Below are positions 13,702-21,605 of a DNA stretch of 21,866 nucleotides, in pieces. The DNA is from a virus. Each line of letters opens with the position of its first letter. The stretch's first letter is position 1. A program made the translations under genes and the position numbers. The stretch is from positions 1 to 21,866 of IMG/VR virus record IMGVR_UViG_3300037189_017217; one strand, given 5' to 3'. The notes beneath the pieces were generated by a model. It worked only from the letters and a program-made list of their open reading frames with translations. It was not told the DNA's origin and searched no databases.

Positions 13702-14109
13702 TTATTGTTCGAAACTTGGTCTAGCAAATGAAGCTGGATCAAACTCGGCATGTGATACTTTACTATGCGTTCCAAATGTATCATCAGCGGGTTTCTCATC
13801 AGAGACCATCAATATACCATTTGGATCAGCACGACGAATTGTAATATCGTTCCCATCATCGTCCAGTACTGTAAATCCTCTACTCCACCGACCATGCTCA
13901 AGCAGTATCCAATCACCAGGTTTCACATCTTCTTGTTCTGGCCCAACAGAATAAACTTCTCCCCAACGATGGCGTACACCTTCACTCTTGCCATCATCGC
14001 TAGGCAGTACAATTCCGCCAGCGGTGACACGTGCCTCAAAATTCATATTGATAATAACAATATTATTTCGAATTGGTTTTAGTTTATTGAGTAAAACTTT
14101 CTTGCTCAT
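13702..14109 (-). CDS. GroES-like co-chaperonin (functional analogue of T4 gp31)
   Basis: 135 aa. LNKLKPIRNNIVIIN opens a Cpn10 barrel, followed by a mobile-loop segment containing EARVTAGGIVLPS (25-37) that in GroES contacts GroEL. WGEVYSVGP (49-57) and VKPGDWILLEHG (62-73) match the conserved GEVxAVG and VKVGDxV elements, and the barrel closes near GILMVSDEKP (98-107). A 28-residue tail follows that GroES lacks. T4-like phages encode such proteins to let host GroEL fold the major capsid protein. Starts by ATGA overlap with the 88-aa gene and ends just before a terminator hairpin. Confidence 0.88.
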   Translation of the reverse strand: MSKKVLLNKLKPIRNNIVIINMNFEARVTAGGIVLPSDDGKSEGVRHRWGEVYSVGPEQEDVKPGDWILLEHGRWSRGFTVLDDDGNDITIRRADPNGILMVSDEKPADDTFGTHSKVSHAEFDPASFARPSFEQ

Positions 14110-14372
14110 TCGTTGCCTTCGGGATCCATATCGGCTACGTTCTTTTGACGGACATTGACTTGTGAAGGAGTAGATGTTGCACTAGCTTCACGAAGTACTT
14201 CTTCCCGCTTTTTAATAATGCGTCCGCCTGGCCCAAGTTCGTCGCCACGTGCGTTTACTTTTACATTGCCGACAGCAACAGTTAGCTCATTTTGGCTAAT
14301 CAATTTGTTCATATCGACGATTTTACCTTGCATACTTCGATGCACTTGTTTAGGTTGTTCTTTCATTGCCAT
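14106..14372 (-). CDS. Conserved small phage protein (88 aa)
   Basis: 88 aa, soluble and charged. The segment QGKIVDMNKLISQNELTVAV (15-34), followed by VNARGDELGPGGRI (39-52) and KKREEVL, looks strongly conserved and recalls a small protein of T4-like marine phages, without known function. The C-terminal 35 residues appear disordered. An excellent AAGGAG site lies 6 nt before the ATG, the best in this part of the window, implying high expression. Its stop overlaps the GroES-like start (ATGA), so the two are coupled. A possible relaxed late-type box GATAAGTA lies at 14397-14404. Confidence 0.82.
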   Translation of the reverse strand: MAMKEQPKQVHRSMQGKIVDMNKLISQNELTVAVGNVKVNARGDELGPGGRIIKKREEVLREASATSTPSQVNVRQKNVADMDPEGNE

Positions 14373-14399
14373 AGCAATCTCCTTGTGTTATATTAGTAC

Positions 14400-14909
14400 T
14401 TATCTCAGGAATTCCCGCCAGTCTAAATTATATTTGATACTATTAATCTGATGTACTCCGATTATGTATAAAACATAGCTAGACACGCTACTTCCACGCC
14501 CAACTCCCCAGACAATGTTGTTTTCTGTACAAGTGTCCACAAAGTACTTGAGCCAGCGTAATAAATCCAGCATATCGCGTTCTTTATATGCAGATAATTC
14601 TTCCTCTACCCTTGTATGTTCCGGATCCCATGGTGGAATTTGATCATACAGCCATTTTTCAATATCAAAAGTTTTGTACTTTTCCGGCATAAACCAATTT
14701 GATTGGCAAGCCTTATCGTAATCAGAAACTTCAAAATGAGTTTCGTAAGGTTCTAAAAATTTAAAACCTAACTGTGTTTCAAGTTGTTTAACAGCATCGG
14801 TGCGTTCGACAAGCATGGTGTCATCGACGTTAAATTCATAACCTTGATATAAAGAATTGAATAGATCTTGTTCTGTAAAGATAGGATTACTGTATTTGTC
14901 TGTATGCAT
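14400..14909 (-). CDS. Stand-alone DNA polymerase III alpha-like fragment (169 aa)
   Basis: 169 aa. The C-terminal third, from about residue 115, reads like the start of the DnaE polymerase core: helix LLRWLKYFVDTC, then GVGRGSSVSSYVLYIIGVHQ (135-154), then INSIKYNL and WREFLR. This parallels GRGSGAGSLVAYALxIT-D-DPL-x-F-L-LFERFLN of E. coli DnaE. The frame stops exactly where DnaE continues to the PDFDVDF catalytic aspartates, so this cannot polymerise alone. The N-terminal part contains ERTDAVKQLETQLGF and an acidic WDPEHTRVEEEL. No frameshifted continuation was seen downstream, and the next gene starts 27 bases later. It may be a DNA- or nucleotide-binding accessory. No ribosome site precedes the ATG; TTGACA (14945-14940) and TAAACT (14922-14917) with a 17-bp spacer could give a near-leaderless mRNA. 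Confidence 0.75.
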   Translation of the reverse strand: MHTDKYSNPIFTEQDLFNSLYQGYEFNVDDTMLVERTDAVKQLETQLGFKFLEPYETHFEVSDYDKACQSNWFMPEKYKTFDIEKWLYDQIPPWDPEHTRVEEELSAYKERDMLDLLRWLKYFVDTCTENNIVWGVGRGSSVSSYVLYIIGVHQINSIKYNLDWREFLR

Positions 14910-14919
14910 AACCCATAGT

Positions 14920-15150
14920 TTAGCTTACATTAATAAGTTTGTCAAGACCTTTATCACGTGTGTTCATCATCTTTTCATAATCTAACCGTTTACGTTTGTC
15001 CAATTCTTCTTTATAAGAATCAAGCACAGCAACAATTTGAGCTTGTATTCCCGGGTTATGTGTCATAAAGTATTTGCGAGTTAGTTCATTAATTTTTGAC
15101 TCCAACTCTGGATCCTTCATGCTACCTAAATTACTTACTAATGGATGCAT
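14920..15150 (-). CDS. Conserved small helical phage protein (76 aa)
   Basis: Start taken at the ATG at 15150, one base after the preceding stop (TAATATG); an in-frame TTG eight codons earlier lies inside the upstream gene. 76 aa. MHPLVSNLGSMKDPELESKI is followed by a segment RKYFMTHNPGIQAQIVAVLD and a highly charged helix to the end (YKEELDKRKRLDYEKMM). Likely an all-helical coiled-coil protein. The pattern resembles a small conserved protein of T4-like environmental phages, role unknown. It follows the structural genes directly and depends on coupled translation, as no ribosome site is visible. Confidence 0.78.
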   Translation of the reverse strand: MHPLVSNLGSMKDPELESKINELTRKYFMTHNPGIQAQIVAVLDSYKEELDKRKRLDYEKMMNTRDKGLDKLINVS

Positions 15151-15151
15151 A

Positions 15152-16282
15152 TTATAATGTTGGGAATTCGCCAATGTATCTTAAGTAAATATTATTACTA
15201 GAACCAAATTTTAATGCTTCAACTATTTTTACATTATATTGTTGAGACGAAGATATTTCAACAGTGCCATAAGCATTGTTTACTCCGCCGGACTGCGCTT
15301 GAGCGGAGTTGAGACCGTTAATTACTAATCCAGGTGCACCTGTTAAAAACGAATCTCCAGCATTTGTAATTTGTATGGAATCAATGCCGCACGGTAAATT
15401 GACTTTACCTCCCAAACCGCTACCTGTTATCGCAGTAACGTTTCTACTATTTAAAAAAAGTTGGGGAAGCATTGTTCCTGTACTTCCAACTAGCGTAACC
15501 GCAGTAATTGCTCCTGCATTAGCAGTTACTGTAAGTCTTATGCTTGGATAATCATCCACTGCCACAACATCTCCAGTTGTATAACCTGATCCGCCGCCAC
15601 CTGCTGTAACTGTTGGGCCTTTTATGATATAAGTTGGAACTGCGGTTGGTGTAAACGATCCAGAAATTCCGCTAAATGTTATAGGAATGCCATTTGGATA
15701 AGCATTGGCTGTATATCCTGTTCCTTGATTTTCAACAGTAATGGACATAAGGCTTTCCCCACCTACTCGGATTCCATAAGATTCTGTTCCAGGAATGATC
15801 GGAAATGCTGCATCATATTGTATTGTTCCTCCAGCAGTTGTTGCAAAAGTTGGGTGCCTAACTGCTAGATTTCCAGGTGCTGCTTGAATTGCAACTCTTA
15901 CTGTTGCATAACCACTTGCTGGCCAACCTTTAAATGTTAAAGTAGGATCTCCGCTTAACAAAAATTGCTGCATTGGACCATTTGCTAGATTAATATCAGC
16001 TGAAGCTGATTGTGTTCCACCATTAAAATAAACACCGTAAAATTTATTATAAAATGCGTTGGCAATAGTACTACCATTCAAATCATTTTGTACAGCAGTG
16101 GTATTTGTTGCAAGATCTGCACGTAATACAGAACTGTTTTGCAATTGTGTTAATTCCGTTTTAGCAATAGCTAATCCGGCTGCAATTGCTGTAAAGTTGT
16201 CTCTGAACCCCTGGCTATCATTATCCTCGCCCGCTACTGGGTAAGATGTTGTAATTGCTCCGTAATTTATTTGGCTTGTCAT
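15152..16282 (-). CDS. Tail/baseplate structural protein (376 aa)
   Basis: 376 aa, rich in Gly, Ser, Thr, Ala and Asn as in phage fibre proteins. The N-terminus has NDSQGFRDNFTAIAAGL (21-37), related to the 'R-x-x-F-x-K-I-N-x-N-F' attachment segment seen in the 455-aa fibre. A helical stretch (AKTELTQLQNSSVLRADLAT) and a beta-rich body follow. NQGTGYTANAYPNG (around 186-199) and GGGGSGYTTGDVVAV (around 229-243) form a repeated G-x-GY-x-x-GD module also present in the 1023-aa neighbour. It starts by ATGA overlap with that gene and has a GATAAATA box 31 bp upstream. Likely a baseplate wedge, fibre or fibre-connector; the exact T4 equivalent is not identifiable. Confidence 0.78.
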   Translation of the reverse strand: MTSQINYGAITTSYPVAGEDNDSQGFRDNFTAIAAGLAIAKTELTQLQNSSVLRADLATNTTAVQNDLNGSTIANAFYNKFYGVYFNGGTQSASADINLANGPMQQFLLSGDPTLTFKGWPASGYATVRVAIQAAPGNLAVRHPTFATTAGGTIQYDAAFPIIPGTESYGIRVGGESLMSITVENQGTGYTANAYPNGIPITFSGISGSFTPTAVPTYIIKGPTVTAGGGGSGYTTGDVVAVDDYPSIRLTVTANAGAITAVTLVGSTGTMLPQLFLNSRNVTAITGSGLGGKVNLPCGIDSIQITNAGDSFLTGAPGLVINGLNSAQAQSGGVNNAYGTVEISSSQQYNVKIVEALKFGSSNNIYLRYIGEFPTL

Positions 16283-19200
16283 ACTGTTATCCTATCGTTT
16301 CTAAATATAAGGTATTTATCGATACTCAAGTTGTCCACCGTATCGATTATGTACCTATCTGCGGTATAATCCAATGTTTTGAAATCAAAACCGCTGTGTG
16401 ATATGTTTAATAATATATCTGCACTAGTTCCTGCTTTACAGTAGCATATAGGCACAGCCAACACAAATCCTAATTCTTCTTTAGTTCCTGGCTGTATACT
16501 ACGCATCCATAATGGCAAATAGTTTCTTTCTGTAGATCCTACTGCCTTTAATCGCTGTCTCCATAAGCTAATACTATTTGGAAAATATACATTGGTATTT
16601 GAATTTGATGCTTGATATCCAGTATTGTCTACTGTAAGTATAGGCTCTGGGCGATTCAATCCAGGTTCGTCGCGTGTCAGAACATCTATACTTCTACTCC
16701 AGAAGTCCATACTGTTGTCTGATGTTATATTGTCAGATGCTGCTCCATTGAATTTAATTTGTGTTGGAAGATGTTTTCCATTAGATTCAGCAAGATCTTT
16801 CATTTCAACATAAACAACTTCATATGCAGTTAATTTAGTACCGGGAATAATTGCACTTGCAGATTTAACTGCACCAAATGCAAATCGTTTTCGTTTGTGA
16901 TTTAGTGCAATTGCTGAAATATATTCTGTGGCTGATTTTGTTTCTATACCAGCATATACTAACATGTCTAAATTAATTTGAATTCCAAAATTAGTATCGT
17001 GTACCCGATATATACTGCTTGGAGTAAAAATTGAATTGTCGTTGATAAACGCTTTCCATGTTAATCTTTGAGATTGTTTTAAAAATGGTTTAGTCCTAAT
17101 ATTACTGTAACCAATGCTATTGGGTGTTAATATTAATAATGTAAATTGTCTAGTAGTAGCACTATAATCGTATTGATCTTTGGCTTGTATAGTAAAAACA
17201 TATTTTCTATCAAATGTACTAGAATCGTTATCAAATGTTGTAAACTTTTTAGTGGCTACATGCGGTGGTTGATCATAAAAACGTGTTAACCCTAACTTAC
17301 CAGTTATTGCATTATAAAATTGAGATACTTTGCCAGTGATTTCCCCGTCTGAGTTTAAAGTCAACCCTGGAGGTAGTTTACCAGATATCAATTTATATTG
17401 AACTACTGCATCAGTAATAGTACTGGATGCTGAAACTTTTAGTGTTGATACTAAATTAGCATTTATTGTTCCTAAATTACTATCACTATTCCATGTAATA
17501 ACACTATCAATTTCTCCAATGATACCAATGGTAAATGTTCTTGAAGTTCTTGCAGAGTCGCCTTTATCACCTAATCTAATCGCAGTAATGGTAAAATTAT
17601 AATTTTTTGTAATGGCTGGTTGGTAAGGAACAGCTCCGTATATTGTAGCAGTTTGTAAATCAAAAGAAGTACCAGCAGGTAGTGTACTTCTACTCCCAAT
17701 ATAGAATGAAGTGCCGTTTGGAATATCAATTGCTAAAGAAGAAACTACATAAAGACGATACCGATCATTTCCTATATCATTTACTGTTATGACACGATAT
17801 AATTGATCAGTTGCGCCGTCGACAATGCCTTCAAATACAATATAATAATTAGGAAGAATAGTTCCTTTTACATTTGTCACTGTTATATAGTGACTATTTT
17901 TAATATTATCAGTGGGATCAACATTGACACTGGTACATGTTACTTCTTGATTTATATATTCTAAATTATAATATACATTACTTGGGTCGTAGAGTATTAT
18001 TGGTATTGTTAGATAATTGTTGGCTCTAAACAATCCAATATTGGTATTAGTTAGCCAAGCAGGTTGTCTTAAGTAAGTAACATCAGCTGTAAATAATCCT
18101 CCGGCAAATCCGTCGCTTATAGTTGAGTCAGCTCTAAATTGATCATCACCTACAACAAATATTTTAAAGATACGTTGTGCATAATGATTACCGTCTGTAA
18201 CTGTTACTTTAAATTGATAATTAACATTTAAACTAGATGGTCTAGAATAGGGTAAATTATAGTCGTAAAATACTTGATCATAAACATAGCTATCAAAACC
18301 ATTTGACGGTCTTAATGCAAAATCATAAGATGCTGAATCATAGTATCCTTCGTCATATGTTCCTGTGCCGTCGGCAGGTTTAATCTTTGGTGCCGGCAAA
18401 ATATAACCTGAAATAAATCCGTTACTATCCATAGTAACACCTGGCGGCAATTCTCCGTCACCGCTAGAAATAAAATATGTTAATTTTTGCCCAGCCGCAG
18501 TATCGAGATCAAATGCCTCTATTTGAAAATCAATATATGTTTTATCTAGTACATATAATTGCTCATGCACGCCAATGGCTATTGATCCTGCTTCGGTTAT
18601 AAATGTAGGTAAGTCTGGCCCGTCTACTAATATTGAAAATGTCCTATCTGAAACACTATATCCTTCTTTGGATGCACGTATACAAAATGTAAAAAGCGTA
18701 TAGTCCACTACTTCAAACGGTGTGCCAATTAATCTATTTCCGCTGATACGTAATCCTGGCGGCAACTTACCAGAAATAACTGAGTATGTAACTAAAAAAT
18801 CTATATTAACAACAACCGTAGCATTATTATTGCCTGCAAGTATTGTAATTATATCACCGTCTTGATAACCCACGCCTGGATTGTTTATACTCACCGCTTG
18901 AAGGTAACCATTAGGGCTAAACACTTGTATAGTCATCCCTGTGCCTCTGCCACCCGTGGTATAAAATGATCCACCGTTGATAGGATAACCGGTACCAGCA
19001 TTAGCAATCTGCAATGTTATTACTCCGTCTCCAGCAGTAGGTAATTGTTGATTGAAAACAGTTTGTTCACGTATAAATGCTTCGTATACTGTACCAGTAC
19101 CTGGATGGCTTACAGGTTCTATTCCTGTAAAAGGGCCTGCCCTGCTACCAGTTGCTGTTGCGGTGAATATAGTATTAATGGCATTAGACTTTGCACCTAT

Positions 19201-19350
19201 TGTTGTAAAATCAGTGGTGCCTACATTTTTAATTATATATTCTCTGCCAATAGTTAAATTACCCACAGGAACTTCTGTTCCAAACCCTGGAGTTTGGCCC
19301 AAATTATAACCAGATGGTTTAGTCCAGACGTCTAATGTCGGTAGCGGCAT
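16279..19350 (-). CDS. Large virion structural protein with putative Ig repeats (1023 aa)
   Basis: The ATG at 19350 (MPLPTLDVWTKPSGYNLG) is one base after the preceding stop (TAATATG); a TTG six codons upstream is the less likely start. 1023 aa, beta-rich, no signal peptide. Three repeats carry the signature of the bacterial putative-Ig (He_PIG, cadherin-like) fold: VISGKLPPGLRISGNRLIGT (about 191-210), SSGDGELPPGVTMDSNGFIS (about 295-314) and LISGKLPPGLTLNSDGEITG (about 654-673), with a degenerate one near 555-578. An N-terminal GTGY/GVGYQDGD module (about 119-167) matches the 376-aa neighbour. The last 300 residues are a different domain with many aromatic residues. Such proteins form tail fibres or baseplate decorations that bind host surface glycans; the role is inferred from context. 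Confidence 0.8.
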   Translation of the reverse strand: MPLPTLDVWTKPSGYNLGQTPGFGTEVPVGNLTIGREYIIKNVGTTDFTTIGAKSNAINTIFTATATGSRAGPFTGIEPVSHPGTGTVYEAFIREQTVFNQQLPTAGDGVITLQIANAGTGYPINGGSFYTTGGRGTGMTIQVFSPNGYLQAVSINNPGVGYQDGDIITILAGNNNATVVVNIDFLVTYSVISGKLPPGLRISGNRLIGTPFEVVDYTLFTFCIRASKEGYSVSDRTFSILVDGPDLPTFITEAGSIAIGVHEQLYVLDKTYIDFQIEAFDLDTAAGQKLTYFISSGDGELPPGVTMDSNGFISGYILPAPKIKPADGTGTYDEGYYDSASYDFALRPSNGFDSYVYDQVFYDYNLPYSRPSSLNVNYQFKVTVTDGNHYAQRIFKIFVVGDDQFRADSTISDGFAGGLFTADVTYLRQPAWLTNTNIGLFRANNYLTIPIILYDPSNVYYNLEYINQEVTCTSVNVDPTDNIKNSHYITVTNVKGTILPNYYIVFEGIVDGATDQLYRVITVNDIGNDRYRLYVVSSLAIDIPNGTSFYIGSRSTLPAGTSFDLQTATIYGAVPYQPAITKNYNFTITAIRLGDKGDSARTSRTFTIGIIGEIDSVITWNSDSNLGTINANLVSTLKVSASSTITDAVVQYKLISGKLPPGLTLNSDGEITGKVSQFYNAITGKLGLTRFYDQPPHVATKKFTTFDNDSSTFDRKYVFTIQAKDQYDYSATTRQFTLLILTPNSIGYSNIRTKPFLKQSQRLTWKAFINDNSIFTPSSIYRVHDTNFGIQINLDMLVYAGIETKSATEYISAIALNHKRKRFAFGAVKSASAIIPGTKLTAYEVVYVEMKDLAESNGKHLPTQIKFNGAASDNITSDNSMDFWSRSIDVLTRDEPGLNRPEPILTVDNTGYQASNSNTNVYFPNSISLWRQRLKAVGSTERNYLPLWMRSIQPGTKEELGFVLAVPICYCKAGTSADILLNISHSGFDFKTLDYTADRYIIDTVDNLSIDKYLIFRNDRITV
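16313..16320 (-). promoter_or_regulatory. T4-type late promoter box GATAAATA before 376-aa gene
   Basis: Minus strand CGATAAATACCTT, inside the last codons of the 1023-aa gene and 31 bp from the next ATG. The octamer is identical to those at 2533-2540 and 20738-20745. It would allow extra transcription of the smaller structural gene. Confidence 0.5.
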
Positions 19351-19351
19351 A

Positions 19352-20719
19352 TTATACAAATGTTCCAAAATTGATGTTGTTGGCTATAGGGTCGTCAGAG
19401 AAAAACCCCATATCTAATTTATATCCGTGTGAATTGATTTGATATCCTGTTGGTTGCGTAAATGTTCCTAAATTAATATTCAATGAATTTGATTCAAACA
19501 TTAATGATACAAACGAATTCAACGCCTCGACGTTGACACCAAAAACTGTAGTTTGTACATCGCCTGGCCCGTATATGTGATGTCCGTTTAGACCTAAATT
19601 TCCCCCAAGCAACGGAGCCGCATCATTTTCAACTTGAGTAAGCCCGCCTGTACTTGCAGAAGCAACCCATTTTAAATTATATTCGCTCCATGTTAACACT
19701 TGACCGTCTGTTGGAGGAGAAGTAATAACATCAACATCTAATAATTCTGATAACGGATGATCAGAAATGCTACTTACAGTACCTGAATTACCATTTATAC
19801 TTCCAATAATTGTATTACTAAATGTCTTATTACCATCAATAGTCTGATCACCAGTGGTATATACTCCATTTGTCACAGTACTGGCATTGCCATTTATACT
19901 TCCGCTAATTGTATTTGTAACTGTTAAATTGGTCAAAGTTCCAACACTGGTCAACTGTGAATTTACTACAGTTGAATTTAAACTTGTTCCATACAGTGTA
20001 TCGGCAGATGCAGGAACGGTAATATCAATAGTTCCGTTAAATGCAACTCCGTTAATATTTTTTGCAACAAGCAATCTTGAAGCAGTAGACGCATTACCTG
20101 TAGTTGAACTGGAGCTACCAGACACGTTACCAGTTACATTACCAGTTAAATCCCCTGTTACATTACCAACTACGTTTCCAGTGTGTAATCCAACTACGTT
20201 TCCAGTAACATTTCCAATAACATCGCCTGTGTGTAATCCTGTAGTGTTGCCTGTAACATTACCAACTACGTTTCCAACTACGTTACCTGTTAACGGCCCA
20301 GTGAATGTAGAAGCCATTGTTGTGGCATTAATGTAACCAGTAATTCCTATATTACCTGTACCTTGAATGGCAAAATTATTTAAAACTAAATTACCACCTA
20401 GATGTGGATCAATATCTTCAACTAGCTGATTAATAGAATCTGGAGTAAAAATTGTAACAGAATCATTGATAGTACTAACAGTTATGTTAGTGCTACCTGC
20501 AATTTTTCTAAACAGTAGTTTTTGACCAAACGAATTTAAATTGTCTGGTGCTTCTAATTTAAAAATAGGTTGGCCAAGTGCTCCAATATTGGACTCTTCA
20601 GTTGCTACTATAAGATCTAATGCACGAAAATTTTCATTAATTTTATTAAATGCACTTCGTAAGTTGTCGCCTGTGCCGTCGTTTGCATATGCACCGATGT
20701 TAATATTCTGAATAGTCAT
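19352..20719 (-). CDS. Tail fibre-like protein with TGNV tetrapeptide repeat (455 aa)
   Basis: 455 aa. The N-terminal INIGAYANDGTGDNLRSAF (6-24) followed by NKINENF is a recurring attachment segment of phage tail fibre/baseplate proteins. Residues 141-201 consist of a four-residue repeat (T-G-N-V/V-G-N-V and variants). A second repeat pair, HLGGNLVLNNFAIQGTGNI (106-124) and LLGGNLGLNGHHIYGPGDV (370-388), is a motif common in trimeric fibres. GSINGNAS (273-280) and GSINGNSG (306-313) repeat as well. The composition (Asn, Gly, Thr, Ser, Val) fits a beta-helical trimeric fibre. AGGAG lies before the ATG, with a late box 19 bp upstream. It is followed at once by the 1023-aa protein. Confidence 0.82.
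   Translation of the reverse strand: MTIQNINIGAYANDGTGDNLRSAFNKINENFRALDLIVATEESNIGALGQPIFKLEAPDNLNSFGQKLLFRKIAGSTNITVSTINDSVTIFTPDSINQLVEDIDPHLGGNLVLNNFAIQGTGNIGITGYINATTMASTFTGPLTGNVVGNVVGNVTGNTTGLHTGDVIGNVTGNVVGLHTGNVVGNVTGDLTGNVTGNVSGSSSSTTGNASTASRLLVAKNINGVAFNGTIDITVPASADTLYGTSLNSTVVNSQLTSVGTLTNLTVTNTISGSINGNASTVTNGVYTTGDQTIDGNKTFSNTIIGSINGNSGTVSSISDHPLSELLDVDVITSPPTDGQVLTWSEYNLKWVASASTGGLTQVENDAAPLLGGNLGLNGHHIYGPGDVQTTVFGVNVEALNSFVSLMFESNSLNINLGTFTQPTGYQINSHGYKLDMGFFSDDPIANNINFGTFV
20117..20299 (-). repeat. 12-bp-period coding repeat (TGNV/VGNV units)
   Basis: About fifteen tandem, diverged 12-bp units inside the 455-aa fibre gene encode the tetrapeptide repeat at residues 141-201; in DNA they appear as variants of ACATTACCA/ACGTTTCCA on the plus strand. 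LHTG interrupts the series twice at equal distance from GNV blocks (residues 162-165 and 178-181), suggesting a larger unit was duplicated. Confidence 0.85.
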
Positions 20720-20737
20720 TGTCTGCTCCTGATATAG

Positions 20738-20745
20738 TATTTATC
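20738..20745 (-). promoter_or_regulatory. T4-type late promoter box GATAAATA before tail fibre gene
   Basis: Minus strand TTGATAAATACTATA, overlapping the stop of the peptidase gene and 19 bp from the fibre ATG, so the leader would be only about a dozen bases with the AGGAG site in it. Third identical copy of the octamer. Confidence 0.5.
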
Positions 20746-21595
20746 AAGGGTTATTAACCGCACTGATTAGCCAAAAATCACTGCTCATACTGGTGTTTTT
20801 AATGACATCATAGGGCATATAGAAGTAGCCATTGTCACCCCAGCCTGTTCCCCAGCTATTACGCACAATAAAACGTCCGTTGGCCTTGCCTGTTACTGGC
20901 ATGGTATCGTCATATCCAACAATACAAACAGCATGGCCGCCAAGTAGCTGTTCAGTGACTGTATTAGGAAAAGGCATCATGCCAGACCCTGCTTGCCCGT
21001 GGGGTATATCTCCCCATGCACCTTCAAAACTAGCATACACGCTAAATCCAATAACAACTGGATTGCCTGCCGCCACGGCATTCTTAACAGCATTAAAATC
21101 TGTACAACGTTGGTAGCCAGTTACTTTGCGTTTTAGTGCATCGGTATAGGCCGCGGTTGCGGGTTTAGTGGCAAATTTATTTTCAATGTAGGGCCATAGG
21201 TTTTCTAATGGTGCACCTTTAGTATAGCATACTTTAATGCCGTCACGGATATACGCACCGGCGTCATAACGTACTGATCCTTCTAATACACGCTCTTCGT
21301 AATAGATAAACAAGCGACTAATATCTCGTCCTTTTGTAGGATTTGCTTTACGTTGTATTAATTCAATTTGTCCCGCAATGGCATTTCCGGTACAAGATCC
21401 AATTTGACCTTGATCTTCAATAGTACTGGCATATTGCCTTAAGTCAATTCTCGGTGCCAGTGTTACAGGAGCAAGTTGATAAATGTGATCTCTAGCATCT
21501 GGTGGATCAGGTAGCCAGCGATACTTGCCTAAAAAACTGGGATTAAAAATTCCCGATACATTGATTGTTGATAAGTTTACGCCTGCTGTTTTCAT
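20744..21595 (-). CDS. Papain-like (C1 family) cysteine peptidase (283 aa)
   Basis: Start set at the ATG of 21595, which has GGAG 6 nt upstream and lies just after the LamG stop; an upstream in-frame ATG (21637) would overlap that gene by 32 bases. 283 aa. The catalytic set of C1 peptidases is complete: Q62 and C68 in DQGQIGSCTGNA (61-72), H221 in GGHAVCIVGYDD (219-230) and N246 in NSWGTGWGDNGYFYMPY (246-262). Residues 24-50 (KYRWLPDPPDARDHIY...) are a short pre-domain; a long inhibitory ERFNIN-type propeptide and a signal peptide are absent. Similar peptidases occur in bacteria and some large phages. Placed between a lectin-like protein and a tail fibre, it may be a virion protein that trims a fibre or attacks host surface proteins. 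Confidence 0.92.
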   Translation of the reverse strand: MKTAGVNLSTINVSGIFNPSFLGKYRWLPDPPDARDHIYQLAPVTLAPRIDLRQYASTIEDQGQIGSCTGNAIAGQIELIQRKANPTKGRDISRLFIYYEERVLEGSVRYDAGAYIRDGIKVCYTKGAPLENLWPYIENKFATKPATAAYTDALKRKVTGYQRCTDFNAVKNAVAAGNPVVIGFSVYASFEGAWGDIPHGQAGSGMMPFPNTVTEQLLGGHAVCIVGYDDTMPVTGKANGRFIVRNSWGTGWGDNGYFYMPYDVIKNTSMSSDFWLISAVNNP

Positions 21596-21605
21596 ATTCG
21601 CTCCA

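Noticed and set aside
13702-14109. True GroES (host-derived groS)
   Set aside because: The barrel motifs are diverged, a C-terminal tail of about 28 residues is added and no groEL follows; a phage gp31-type co-chaperonin fits better.
20117-20299. Possible CRISPR array or satellite from the short tandem repeats
   Set aside because: The period is 12 bp without spacers and the tract is in frame with a clear fibre gene; it is a protein repeat.
19854-20336. 160-aa plus-strand frame opposite the tail fibre
   Set aside because: Antisense of the 12-bp repeat; the VTLPTTFP-type repetition is a by-product of the fibre repeat.
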